NCBI GenBank assembly: GCA_026196225.1
Contig: JAPHRD010000119.1
Span: forward strand, 62,001 to 126,000
DNA length: 64,000 nucleotides
Source: Motiliproteus sp.
GTDB lineage: Bacteria; Pseudomonadota; Gammaproteobacteria; Pseudomonadales; Balneatricaceae
Direction: 5' to 3'
Shown: piece after piece, positions 23,516-32,195 of the stretch
How the letters are laid out: every line of letters begins with the position of its first letter
How positions within the stretch are numbered: the stretch's first letter is position 1
Notes under the pieces: generated by a model
Told to the model about the DNA's origin: nothing
Databases searched by the model: none
Seen by the model: the letters and a program-made list of their open reading frames with translations, nothing else
Made by a program: the position numbers and the translations under genes

Positions 23516-25138
23516 TTATTTCTTCGGCAGCTCATCCAGATTGAATTGACCCACCAGTTGTTGCAGATCGTTGGATAGTTGCAATAGCGCTTGAGTGCTT
23601 GCTTCGACCCGGTGAGAATTTTCCGCAGTTTGATCGGCAATATCGTTGATATTGACAATGCTGCGGTTGATCTCCGTGGCGACCGACTGCTGCTCCTCGG
23701 CGGCGGTAGCGTTCTGAGTGTTTAGCGAGTTGACGCTGTCGATTGCAGAGGTAATATCGGTCAGGAACTGTCCGGTTTCTTCGGTCTGGCCGACACTCAC
23801 TTGCGCCCGTTCACAGCTTTTCATCATTACTGATGCGGCTTCGCGGGCATTGCTCTGAAGCCCCTCGATCATCGCCTGAATCTCGGTGGTTGACTCGTGG
23901 GTACGATTGGCAAGTGCGCGGACTTCATCCGCAACGACGGCGAAGCCTCGTCCCTGTTCACCGGCGCGGGCGGCCTCAATGGCAGCGTTAAGAGCCAGCA
24001 GGTTGGTTTGCCCTGCGATGGTGGAAATCACTTCCACCACTTTACCTATTCCGTCGCTCTGCTCTTCCAGTTGTTGTACAACTTTTGAGGTTTCCGATAG
24101 GTCCTGAGCTAACTGATTGATGCTGTCGATAGATTCGCGCACCTTAGCTAATCCAGCCGTAGCCTGGTGGTTGGTTTCACCCGCCTGATGGGCTGCCTGG
24201 GTGGCGTTGTTTGCCACTTCGTGGGAGGTCTGTTCCATCTCGGTAAAGGCGGTGGCTACCTGGTCGGTTTCGTTTTGTTGGCGGCGAGTACCTTCCATAT
24301 TGGCTTCGGTAGCCGATTCCAGCTGGCTCGATTCCTGGGTTAGCTGGTGGGTAGAGTTGAGTACCTGGCTGATGATGTTACTGAATTTCTCCATCATCCG
24401 GTTGAAATTGCCAGCAACCTCGCCAATCTCATCGTTGCTGTTGATGTCGATTCGATGATTAAGGTTGGCTGTCTCTTCCACATCACGCAAAGTGCGCGTC
24501 ATAGAATGGAGGGGTTTGATTACGACTTTACGCAACATCCAGCTGATGACTACTAGGCCGATTACCAGCATCAGGGTATTGAGGCCAATATTGGTCCAGA
24601 TCTGTTGGGAAACGTTGGCGTCCAATTCCGCTAGTGAGAAATCCAGTCGTACCGCACCCAAAACGGTACCCTCTTTAGCCGCGTGGCAGGTTAGACAGTT
24701 AGTGCCGCGGAAATCAGCACTGGCGACCAGCGGGAAGGCAATTGTCAGACGGCGGCCATCTTCAGCGCTATAGAATGTCTCGAGTGTTTTGCCTTGCAGG
24801 GCCTGCTGATCGAGATCATCGCTTGGAGCCGAGGAGCCTTTGGCTGGGCCGTACAGTTTACTGACCTCGTCTCCCCGTAAGACTTTGGCATCGACAACCT
24901 CTTCTCGGGCAATGACCTTATCTCTGGCCAGCTCTTTTTGAGCCATTTTGCCGGTCAGCATCAAGGTGTTTACGTTGTCGAAATAGGATTCCGCCAGACT
25001 GTTGGCCTGATCCACAACCATCTCTTCAACCATCGCTCGTTGGCTGCTGAATTGATAGAGGGCAGACACCAGCAGCATGGTTAAGAACAGGACCACGAGA
25101 GCGATATCAATTTTGGTACTGATAGAACGGGTATTCAT
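23516..25138 (-). CDS. Methyl-accepting chemotaxis protein with periplasmic heme-c sensor domain
   Basis: A 540-residue chemoreceptor with TM1 (about 11-30), a periplasmic domain (31-183), TM2 (184-203), HAMP (about 204-256) and a cytoplasmic signalling domain with the conserved tip ([23 protein letters not shown]). The periplasmic part contains CLTCH at residues 148-152, a covalent c-type heme site, in a fold resembling DUF3365/Tll0287-like heme sensors ([31 protein letters not shown]). It probably senses redox state, oxygen, NO or another heme ligand. It is monocistronic, with its own terminator. The ligand cannot be told from sequence. Confidence 0.92.
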   Translation of the reverse strand: MNTRSISTKIDIALVVLFLTMLLVSALYQFSSQRAMVEEMVVDQANSLAESYFDNVNTLMLTGKMAQKELARDKVIAREEVVDAKVLRGDEVSKLYGPAKGSSAPSDDLDQQALQGKTLETFYSAEDGRRLTIAFPLVASADFRGTNCLTCHAAKEGTVLGAVRLDFSLAELDANVSQQIWTNIGLNTLMLVIGLVVISWMLRKVVIKPLHSMTRTLRDVEETANLNHRIDINSNDEIGEVAGNFNRMMEKFSNIISQVLNSTHQLTQESSQLESATEANMEGTRRQQNETDQVATAFTEMEQTSHEVANNATQAAHQAGETNHQATAGLAKVRESIDSINQLAQDLSETSKVVQQLEEQSDGIGKVVEVISTIAGQTNLLALNAAIEAARAGEQGRGFAVVADEVRALANRTHESTTEIQAMIEGLQSNAREAASVMMKSCERAQVSVGQTEETGQFLTDITSAIDSVNSLNTQNATAAEEQQSVATEINRSIVNINDIADQTAENSHRVEASTQALLQLSNDLQQLVGQFNLDELPKK

Positions 25139-25412
25139 AGCGCCTGATTTCCTGTTAATGAGTCGCTAAGCGAAAAGGGTTACCGAGTGGACCCAGTTGC
25201 TATTGCTGAAAAATGACAGCCAATTGACTGGCAGCGTTGCCGTTAGCTGATTTTCAGTGATGATAGAGACATAGCTTTTATAATGATTTAAGCACTGAGA
25301 ATAGCAGCATTAGCCATACAGTTGTAAAGATTGCCTTAAAATGCCCTTCGATTAATTGATCTTTATCAGGATGTTGTTCAGAGATTGTACAGCTGAACGC
25401 TGCTCTGGCCGC

Positions 25413-27929
25413 TCACAGATCTCTGAACACCGTGATGGGGGGATGCTTGATAATGCGACGGGTGGCGTAAAGACCTGCAGCGGTAACCAGGACAGCACCG
25501 CAAATCACGTTGATCAGCCACATTGATGGCGAGGGTTGGTAGTCCAGATTAAATAGGAAGCCATAGAGCCAGAATAATATCCCCTCGTTGAGAATCGACG
25601 CCAGCAGACCTGCTACCGCACCTACCAAGGCAAACTCCATCGATAGAACAGCGGTCAGGGTGCGGCGATTAGCTCCAAGGGTTCGCAGTAGCGCCCCTTC
25701 CTGCAGTCGCTCATCGATACTGCTGGCCAGCGCTGCAAACAATACGGTGACTCCGGCGGCAAGGACGAACAGCATCACATATTCCACAGCAATTGCCACC
25801 TGAGCGACGATCTGACGAATATTGGACAGCAACTGCTCCACCTCAAGCAAGGTCAGGGTCGGGAACTGCTGAAGTAGTTCATTGAGCGCGAGGCTGCGTT
25901 CGGGATCAAGATAGAAACTGGTGATATAGTTGGCCGGTAAACCTTGCAGGCTGTCAGGTGGGAAAATGACATAGAAATTGGGCCGCAGAGAGCCCCAGTC
26001 AAGGGTGCGTAAGCTGATAATCTCGGCGTCGATATTGCGATCTCCAAAATCAAAGCGAAGCTGATCGCCAATGGTGACTCCTAAATCCCTTGCGAGATCG
26101 GCTTCTAAAGAGATGTACGGTTTGCCCTTGTCTTGCGCTTGCCACCAGCGTCCATCCACCAGCCGATTATCCTCGGCCAGTTCAGCTGACCAGGTCAGGT
26201 TTAGCTCACGGCTGATCGCTCGGCGTCCCGGTGATTTTTCCGGTAGCCACTGGCTCGCCGACTGCTCGTTGATATGGCTCAGACGTCCCCTAACCATGGG
26301 GTAAATACCGCTGTGCTGGATCCTTTTAGATTGGAAGAACTGTTCCAGGTCCGGTACCTGCCAGGCCTGGATATTGATCAGAAAATTGTTGGGGGCCTGC
26401 TCCGGTAGCTGTTTTTCCCAATTCTCCACCAGATCGTTGCGGACGCTGAGGATTAGGGTCATAGCCGCCAGGGTTATACCGAATGCGAAGAGTTGCCCCA
26501 AACTGTCGGAAGGGTGGCGTTGCAGGTTTTTGCTGGCCAGTCGCCAACTCATGGGGCCTGATATCCGGGTCAGAAGCTTCAGTAGAAACCAGGCCAGCAG
26601 CCCCAAAATGAAGCTGCCAACCGAACCGATACCGGCAACGATTAAGGTCAGGCGAATATCCTGGGTGTAGACAAATAAAAGTATGGCGATCAGCAGCGCC
26701 GCCATCCCGTAAACCATCCAGGCGCTGATAGGCAAAGGATTCAACTCCCGACGCAGCACCCGCAGTGGGGATACACTGCTCAGGCGGAGCAATGGCGGCA
26801 GTGAGAAGCCTGCCAGTACCAACAAACCGGTGGCTAACCCTATCAAGGCCGGCTCTAACCCTGGGCCCGGTAGATCGCCAGGTAGTAATCCGCTCATCAG
26901 TTCAACCAAGGCGTACTGGGCAAACCAGCCCAGCGCCACTCCCAACGATGAGACCAGGGTTCCGGCGATCAGTAATTGTGCGATGTAAAGTTTGAGGATC
27001 TGCTTTTGCCTCTGGCCCAGACAACGGAGCAGTGCGGCTTGATCGTAGTGGCGTTCACTAAAGCGTCGAGCCGCCATGGCGATGGCGATGCTGGCCATAA
27101 TCACGGCCAATAAACCGGAAAGATTGAGGTAGCTTTGAGCGCGCTTCAGGGTTGTGCCGAGGCTGGCGTTCTCGCGTTCGACGTTGAGAATACGCTGCCC
27201 CGGTTTTAGTTGAGTGTCTAACCATTGCCGAAAAGGCTCTAGCTGGGCCGGATCACCGTTGAAAAGGTAGCGATAGGTAACCCGGCTGCCGGGTTGCACA
27301 ATCTCCGTAGCGGGTATATCCGCCAGATTGATCAGTGCCCGTGGTTGCAGACTGAACAGACCTCCGCCGCGATCCGGCTCGTGAAGCAGCACCCGATCGA
27401 CCCTGAAGGTGGCTGATCCTAGCTCCAGGGAATCACCTAGTTGTAGTTGCAGTGATTCCATAATACGGGGTTCCAGCCAGATCGTACCTGGTCCGGGGCC
27501 CTGCTTTACCACTTCCGGAGAGTCCTGAGACCGCGGTTCAGCGACCTTGATAGCACCTTTTAACGGGTAGCGGCTGTCGACGGCTTTGACGGTGGATAGC
27601 AGCATCTGCTCTGCTTGAATCAGCATGCTGGCAAACACCAATTGCTCGCTGTATTGCAATTGTCGTTGTTGAGCTTGTTGGCGTAGGTCAGACTCGAATG
27701 GGCGGGCACTGGTGAGAACTAAATCCGCTCCCAGAAACTCGGTGGCTTGGCGTACTAGAGCACGCTCCACCCGGTCGCTGAAGAAACCCACGGCGCTGCT
27801 GGCTGTCACTGCAATCAGCAATGCGGCCAGCAATAGTCTCAGCTCGCCGCCTTTCCATTCTCGCCACAATAAGCGCAATGCCAGCGTTCGGGAGTGGGTT
27901 GTTGGAGCAGAGCTATCGACGGGGCTCAT
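25413..27929 (-). CDS. ybbP: ABC transporter permease, FtsX/YbbP family
   Basis: An 838-residue inner membrane protein with an N-terminal helix, a large periplasmic domain, two FtsX permease modules (around residues 260-380 and 715-835) and additional central helices. This is the MacB-like topology of YbbP. It follows ybbA with an ATGA overlap, which decides the start at 27929 (MSPVDSSAPT) over the longer frame from 28016. It is predicted to work with YbbA, and in E. coli the pair is divergent from tesA exactly as here. The substrate is unknown; envelope lipid or protein extraction is suggested for this family. Confidence 0.9.
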   Translation of the reverse strand: MSPVDSSAPTTHSRTLALRLLWREWKGGELRLLLAALLIAVTASSAVGFFSDRVERALVRQATEFLGADLVLTSARPFESDLRQQAQQRQLQYSEQLVFASMLIQAEQMLLSTVKAVDSRYPLKGAIKVAEPRSQDSPEVVKQGPGPGTIWLEPRIMESLQLQLGDSLELGSATFRVDRVLLHEPDRGGGLFSLQPRALINLADIPATEIVQPGSRVTYRYLFNGDPAQLEPFRQWLDTQLKPGQRILNVERENASLGTTLKRAQSYLNLSGLLAVIMASIAIAMAARRFSERHYDQAALLRCLGQRQKQILKLYIAQLLIAGTLVSSLGVALGWFAQYALVELMSGLLPGDLPGPGLEPALIGLATGLLVLAGFSLPPLLRLSSVSPLRVLRRELNPLPISAWMVYGMAALLIAILLFVYTQDIRLTLIVAGIGSVGSFILGLLAWFLLKLLTRISGPMSWRLASKNLQRHPSDSLGQLFAFGITLAAMTLILSVRNDLVENWEKQLPEQAPNNFLINIQAWQVPDLEQFFQSKRIQHSGIYPMVRGRLSHINEQSASQWLPEKSPGRRAISRELNLTWSAELAEDNRLVDGRWWQAQDKGKPYISLEADLARDLGVTIGDQLRFDFGDRNIDAEIISLRTLDWGSLRPNFYVIFPPDSLQGLPANYITSFYLDPERSLALNELLQQFPTLTLLEVEQLLSNIRQIVAQVAIAVEYVMLFVLAAGVTVLFAALASSIDERLQEGALLRTLGANRRTLTAVLSMEFALVGAVAGLLASILNEGILFWLYGFLFNLDYQPSPSMWLINVICGAVLVTAAGLYATRRIIKHPPITVFRDL

Positions 27930-28684
27930 AGCGCCTGTAATCCCTGAGTATTGTCGGCAGGCTGATCGTTGAGGTTTTGCAGGCGGCCATCGACCAGTTG
28001 CAGACGATAATCGCAACGCTTGGCCAGACTGACATCGTGAGTCACCAGTATCAGGGTGGTTTGTTGTTCGCGGTTAAGTTCGAACAGCAACTCGATAATG
28101 CGTTCGCCGGTGTGGGGGTCTAGATTCCCCGTGGGTTCATCGGCAAACAGAACTTTAGGGTCGCTGGCAAAGGCACGGGCCAGGGCCACACGCTGTTGCT
28201 CACCGCCGGATAGTTGTTTGGGATAGTGGCTGAGCCTGTGTTGCAGGCCGACACGCTCCAGCAGCTGTTGGGCTTCTTGATCGGCGCGACTGTTGCCTTG
28301 AAGTTCCAGCGGCAGCATAACGTTTTCCTGCGCGGTCAAAGCCGGCAGCAGTTGAAAATTCTGAAAAACGAAACCGACGGTGTGACTTCGAACTTCTGCA
28401 CGCTGATCTTCGTCCAATGCGGTTAGACGGTGGCCGTTAAGCCAAATATCGCCACTGCTGGCACTATCGAGACCGGCAAGCAGACCCAGTAGCGTCGATT
28501 TACCCGCGCCAGAGGCTCCAAGAATAGCAACGCTATCACCTTGGTTGACCTCGAGGTCAAGGCCGCTGAGAATGGTCAGGGTGCCCTCTTGGGCATCCAC
28601 CTGTTTACAGAGATTGCGGGCTGATAGGATGCTGTTTGCCGATTTGGAGGAAAAATCTGTTGTCGATTCTGAAACCTTTTTCAT
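27926..28684 (-). CDS. ybbA: ABC transporter ATP-binding protein, YbbA/LolD family
   Basis: A 252-residue ATPase with Walker A (GASGAGKST), signature LSGGEQQRVALARAFA, Walker B (VLFADEPTGNLD) and the H-loop histidine (LVTHD). It energises the YbbP permease encoded with a four-base overlap. The 5' end overlaps the divergent tesA start by 25 bases. No later ATG fits before the conserved LSARNLCKQV, so ATG 28684 is kept despite a weak ribosome site. Confidence 0.92.
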   Translation of the reverse strand: MKKVSESTTDFSSKSANSILSARNLCKQVDAQEGTLTILSGLDLEVNQGDSVAILGASGAGKSTLLGLLAGLDSASSGDIWLNGHRLTALDEDQRAEVRSHTVGFVFQNFQLLPALTAQENVMLPLELQGNSRADQEAQQLLERVGLQHRLSHYPKQLSGGEQQRVALARAFASDPKVLFADEPTGNLDPHTGERIIELLFELNREQQTTLILVTHDVSLAKRCDYRLQLVDGRLQNLNDQPADNTQGLQAL

Positions 28685-29286
28685 TGTTGCTACTGTTGTC
28701 TCTGCCAGGTGTTGGATGGGCCAATAGTGTGTTGATTCTTGGAGATAGTATAAGCGCAGGATACGGTATCGAGGTCGACGCCGGTTGGGTCAGTCTGTTG
28801 CGTCAACGTCTGCAGCGCGATGGGCTGGCGGATCCGCAACAGGTGGTCAATGCCAGTATTAGCGGTGAAACCACCAGTGGAGGTCTTACCCGCTTGCCGG
28901 AATTGTTGCAGCGTCATCAGCCGAAACTGGTAGTGATCGAGCTGGGCGCCAACGATGGGCTGCGGGGTACGCCATTGCTGGCTGTAGAACACAATCTCAG
29001 CGCTTTGATCTCGACCTCCAAACAGGCTGGTGCCGAGGTGATGGTCCTGGGGATGCGAATTCCGCCGAATTACGGTCGTCGCTATACCGAAGCGTTTTTC
29101 CAGCTGTTTGCCCGTGTGTCTGAGGATCATCAGGTTGCCTATTATCCGTTCTTCTTGCAGGGAGTCGGGGGACATCCCGAGTTAATGCAGCTGGATGGAC
29201 TGCACCCTAACAGCAAGGCCCAGCCCCTGCTGCTGGATAATGTCTGGCCGTTATTCGAATCACTATTGACTCGTCAGGGGCGCTAA
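28660..29286 (+). CDS. tesA: Periplasmic SGNH esterase TesA (thioesterase I / lysophospholipase L1)
   Basis: A 208-residue SGNH hydrolase with a signal peptide (MSILKPFSLLLLLSLPGVGWA). Catalytic blocks are GDSISAGYG (Ser), IELGANDGLRG (Asn) and DGLHPN (Asp-His). It hydrolyses acyl-CoA and ester substrates in the periplasm. The start is TTG 28660, chosen because GGAGG lies nine bases before it; an earlier TTG at 28636 lacks such a site. It is divergent from and overlaps ybbA at the 5' end, and its 3' end overlaps the convergent DUF2325 gene by 24 bases. Confidence 0.93.
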   Translation: MSILKPFSLLLLLSLPGVGWANSVLILGDSISAGYGIEVDAGWVSLLRQRLQRDGLADPQQVVNASISGETTSGGLTRLPELLQRHQPKLVVIELGANDGLRGTPLLAVEHNLSALISTSKQAGAEVMVLGMRIPPNYGRRYTEAFFQLFARVSEDHQVAYYPFFLQGVGGHPELMQLDGLHPNSKAQPLLLDNVWPLFESLLTRQGR

Positions 29287-30456
29287 AGTTTCTGTTGAAT
29301 CAGTATAAGTTAACGAATTGATGATGTTATGGAGGCTGCTGGTGAAGGCTGAAAGGCTCGAGCTGCGTAATGGAACAAAGGGCTTTTCCAGTTTCTTGCA
29401 GTGACGCTTAACCTCCAAGCAGGCGTTGTGGCTGACGCAATCGATGGCGCAGAATACTAAGTCGGCGCGATTGAGATGGTTGTGCAGTTCGCTTTGATTG
29501 TTCTCCAGACCGCCATCATGGTAGATCAGGGTACCGTTATAACTTTCAGTCAGTGAGCGTAGGTGGGGTAGGGTGCTACGACGACCGCCGACGTATACCA
29601 GTTGCCGACCTTCCAGATCCATAGAGTCACGGTCCTGTTCTTCTGTACTGCAACTTATGAGAAAACGTTGGAGACTGGTTTCCAGGTCGTCTTTTTCCTG
29701 CATCACTTCGTGGAGCTGCTCTTTTAAGCCTTCCTGTCCCTGCAGCAGTTCGGTGAGACGAATCTCACGATGACTCAGCTGCTCTTCGGCCCAATCTAAT
29801 CGTTTCAATAACTGACGATTACGTTTCTCACTGGCCTGCAGTTGTTTATTAAGGGCACTGACGTCGGGAGCTGGTTGGGTGATCTGTTGCTGCAGCGCTT
29901 GCAGTGCTTTCTGCTGGGCTTGATACAGCTGGTCACGCTGTTGCAGTGCTTTATGATGGTTTTTTTGCCGTACTTCAAGCAGCTGCTGTAGATCCTTGAC
30001 CTGTTGTTGCAGGTGGTTGCCACGCTGCATCTTTGCATGATGGCTATGGCCTTGCAGATGGGAAAGCATATGCACCTGTTGTTGCACACGATTCACCAGT
30101 GCACTTGGTGTTTGAGGATGGGTCATCAGAGACCAGAACAGCCCGGCGACGTCGCCGTCTTCTACAGCCATGTCCCAGTAGTCGGCGAATTCATCAAGTT
30201 CGAGAGATTGCAGCCGCTTTAGCCAGCGGTGGTACTTGCGGTCTAACTGTTTATGCAGATTACGGCCAGCTCCCTCTTTTTGCGCAGCCGCCTGTACCAT
30301 CAGCGCGTGCAGTTCGTAATCGGCTAGATCCTCGGCGTTTCGGAGCCGGCTTTGACGAGCGACCTTTTGCAGTTCAACGATTGTTAGGCAGGTGCCGATA
30401 ATGGCGCAGTGGTAGTGATGAGGAAGCTCCCACAGCTTCAGACGGCTGGAGTGCAT
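29263..30456 (-). CDS. DUF2325 domain protein with central coiled coil, likely Fur-regulated
   Basis: About 397 residues. The N-terminal helical part is followed by a long glutamine-rich coiled coil (about 140-265) and a C-terminal DUF2325 domain (LVYVGGRRSTLPHLRSL, IYHDGGLENNQSELHNHL, DLVFCAIDCVSHNACLEVK) of unknown function. An open frame extends to a TTG at 30513 and passes a GTG at 30486. ATG 30456 is used, but GTG 30486 is a real alternative. The promoter carries a strong Fur box over its -10. The stop lies 24 bases inside the end of tesA (convergent overlap). Confidence 0.8.
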   Translation of the reverse strand: MHSSRLKLWELPHHYHCAIIGTCLTIVELQKVARQSRLRNAEDLADYELHALMVQAAAQKEGAGRNLHKQLDRKYHRWLKRLQSLELDEFADYWDMAVEDGDVAGLFWSLMTHPQTPSALVNRVQQQVHMLSHLQGHSHHAKMQRGNHLQQQVKDLQQLLEVRQKNHHKALQQRDQLYQAQQKALQALQQQITQPAPDVSALNKQLQASEKRNRQLLKRLDWAEEQLSHREIRLTELLQGQEGLKEQLHEVMQEKDDLETSLQRFLISCSTEEQDRDSMDLEGRQLVYVGGRRSTLPHLRSLTESYNGTLIYHDGGLENNQSELHNHLNRADLVFCAIDCVSHNACLEVKRHCKKLEKPFVPLRSSSLSAFTSSLHNIINSLTYTDSTETLAPLTSQ

Positions 30457-30520
30457 GGGGGTTTCGATAGTTAATTCCTTAGCCACAGAGGTCCATTTAT
30501 AAATGCAAAACAAATTAGAT

Positions 30521-30552
30521 GAGAATGATAATGACTATCGTTAATAAGTCAA
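30521..30552 (-). promoter_or_regulatory. Fur-repressed promoter of the DUF2325 gene
   Basis: The plus strand at 30521-30539 reads GAGAATGATAATGACTATC, matching 16 of 19 bases of the Fur consensus. It covers the -10 (TATCAT, 30525-30530) of a minus-strand promoter whose -35 is TTGACT (30547-30552), with a 16-bp spacer. This is classic iron-repression geometry. Confidence 0.75.
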
Positions 30553-30676
30553 ATGCTGTGTTTGTGCTGATAGCCGTTGGGTTGGTTAACTTGAGATGGC
30601 GGTCAGGCAGCAAGCAGGGGCTGAACCTGAGAGTGGTTTATTTGATGAGTTATTGGAAGAAGCAAATTAAGTGGCA

Positions 30677-30706
30677 ATAAAAAACCCGCCAAAGGCGGGT
30701 TTTTCT
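30677..30706. terminator. Bidirectional intrinsic terminator downstream of dapD
   Basis: AACCCGCC (30683-30690) and GGCGGGTT (30694-30701), with a three-base loop, A-run before and T-run after, so it works on both strands. It ends dapD 16 bases after its stop. Confidence 0.9.
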
Positions 30707-30722
30707 ATCTTAACGCTGCTGA

Positions 30723-31760
30723 TCAGTTGTTGGCGTGTAGCTCTTCATTCAGCTGGATAGCGCTCTTGTTGGTTTTAACTTCGATACGACCGGTCTGGGA
30801 GTTGCGGCGGAATAGCAGGTCTGTTTGGCCTGCGAGATCGCCAGCTTTAACCACTTCGACTTCCTGGTTCTGATCGTCGAGAACCATCACTTTGGAACCG
30901 CCGGTAACGTAGAGACCGGCTTCGACGGTGCAGCGATCGCCCAGAGGGATGCCTAGGCCAGCATTGGCACCCAGCAGGCAGCCTTCGCCGACGGAGATCA
31001 CAACATTGTTGCCACCGCTGAGGGTTCCCATGGTGGAGCAGCCGCCGCCCAGGTCGGAGCCTTCGCCGACGACAACGCCTGCAGAAATACGGCCTTCAAC
31101 CATGCTGGTGCCCAGGGTGCCGGCATTAAAGTTAACAAAACCTTCGTGCATGATGGTGGTGCCTTCACCCAGGTGGGCGCCCAGACGTACACGAGATGTG
31201 GCTGCAATACGCGTACCGGCAGGAACCACGTAGTTGGCCATTTTCGGGAATTTGTCGACGGAATGAACGTCCAGCAGTTTGCCTTGTGCGCGTGCCTGTA
31301 GTTGACGCATTGGCAGGTCTTCCAGAGACACCGCGCCTTCGTTGGTCCAGGCAACGTTAGGCAGCAGGCCGAACATACCGTCCAGGTTGGTGCCGTGTGG
31401 CTGGACAATTCGCTGTGAAATCAAGGTCAACTTCAGGTACACCTCGGGGGTGGATGCAGGCTTGTCATCATCCTGAAGAATACAGAGTACCAGAGGCTGC
31501 TCGGTACCTTGAAGGGCTTCAGCAATCTCCTGCTGGTCTTGGGCGTTAACCGCGCCGAAGGCTTTTGATAGATCTGCCAACTGATCGCTGCTGATCTCGA
31601 TTGCCTGGTTTCCGCCTTCGTAACCGACTACGCCAGCCAGGGCTCTGATTAGGCTGTTGCAGGGTTCGAATACTGGCTTGGTGTAGTACACCTCCAGCCA
31701 ATCACCCTTGGAAGATTTGGTGCCGATACCCAGACCGAGACAGAAGTTGTTGCCGCTCAT
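30723..31760 (-). CDS. dapD: Tetrahydrodipicolinate N-succinyltransferase DapD
   Basis: A 345-residue enzyme of the lysine/diaminopimelate pathway, succinylating tetrahydrodipicolinate. The C-terminal half is a left-handed beta helix of hexapeptide repeats (GAHLGEGTTIMHEGFVNF, GRISAGVVVGEGSDLGGG). The longer N-terminal region marks the Pseudomonas-type class rather than the 274-residue enteric enzyme. It lies in a dap cluster with dapC and an ArsC-like gene, 60 bases after the latter. The start ATG 31760 (MSGNNFCLG) has a GGAG nearby. Confidence 0.94.
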   Translation of the reverse strand: MSGNNFCLGLGIGTKSSKGDWLEVYYTKPVFEPCNSLIRALAGVVGYEGGNQAIEISSDQLADLSKAFGAVNAQDQQEIAEALQGTEQPLVLCILQDDDKPASTPEVYLKLTLISQRIVQPHGTNLDGMFGLLPNVAWTNEGAVSLEDLPMRQLQARAQGKLLDVHSVDKFPKMANYVVPAGTRIAATSRVRLGAHLGEGTTIMHEGFVNFNAGTLGTSMVEGRISAGVVVGEGSDLGGGCSTMGTLSGGNNVVISVGEGCLLGANAGLGIPLGDRCTVEAGLYVTGGSKVMVLDDQNQEVEVVKAGDLAGQTDLLFRRNSQTGRIEVKTNKSAIQLNEELHANN

Positions 31761-31820
31761 TGTTTATTCTCCACTAGAAACTGTTTTCACCGTTGTTGAG
31801 CTGACGGTGCTTAAATTTGA

Positions 31821-32168
31821 TTATTGGTTAAAAAGACCCTGGTAAGCGGCATCGGAAAACCCCAGATGCAGCTGGTCGTCTGTTTTCAGAAGCGGGCGTT
31901 TGATTATGGCCGGATGCTCCAGCATCAGATCGATGGCTCGTGCCTGATCGATATCCTGTTTTTGAGCGTCCTCCAGCTTACGCCAGGTGGTCCCACGGCG
32001 ATTTAACAGCGCTTCCCAGCCAAGCTGTTGTGCCCATTGTTCGAGTGCTTGCTTTTCGAGGCCCTGCTTTCGGTAATCGTGGAACTGGTAGTCGATACCG
32101 GCGCCATCCAACCATTTCTTGGCTTTGCGGATGGTGTCGCAGTTGCTGATACCGTAAAGAGTTACCAT
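31821..32168 (-). CDS. ArsC/Spx family small reductase-like protein (YffB type)
   Basis: A 115-residue thioredoxin-fold protein with the motif YGISNCDTIRKAKKWLDGAGI, which has a single active-site cysteine followed by Asp-Thr, and a conserved lower part (NRRGTTWRKL, HPAIIKRPLL). This matches YffB, which is found next to dap genes in many gammaproteobacteria and is not a true arsenate reductase. It lies 27 bases after dapC and precedes dapD. Its function is unknown, possibly glutathione-dependent reduction. Confidence 0.88.
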   Translation of the reverse strand: MVTLYGISNCDTIRKAKKWLDGAGIDYQFHDYRKQGLEKQALEQWAQQLGWEALLNRRGTTWRKLEDAQKQDIDQARAIDLMLEHPAIIKRPLLKTDDQLHLGFSDAAYQGLFNQ

Positions 32169-32195
32169 GTTGGATCTTCCCTTTGTTCGAATGAC

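Noticed and set aside
30521-30539. Possible start of the DUF2325 gene at TTG 30513
   Set aside because: This start would lie a few bases after the -10/Fur box and lacks a ribosome site; later starts fit better.
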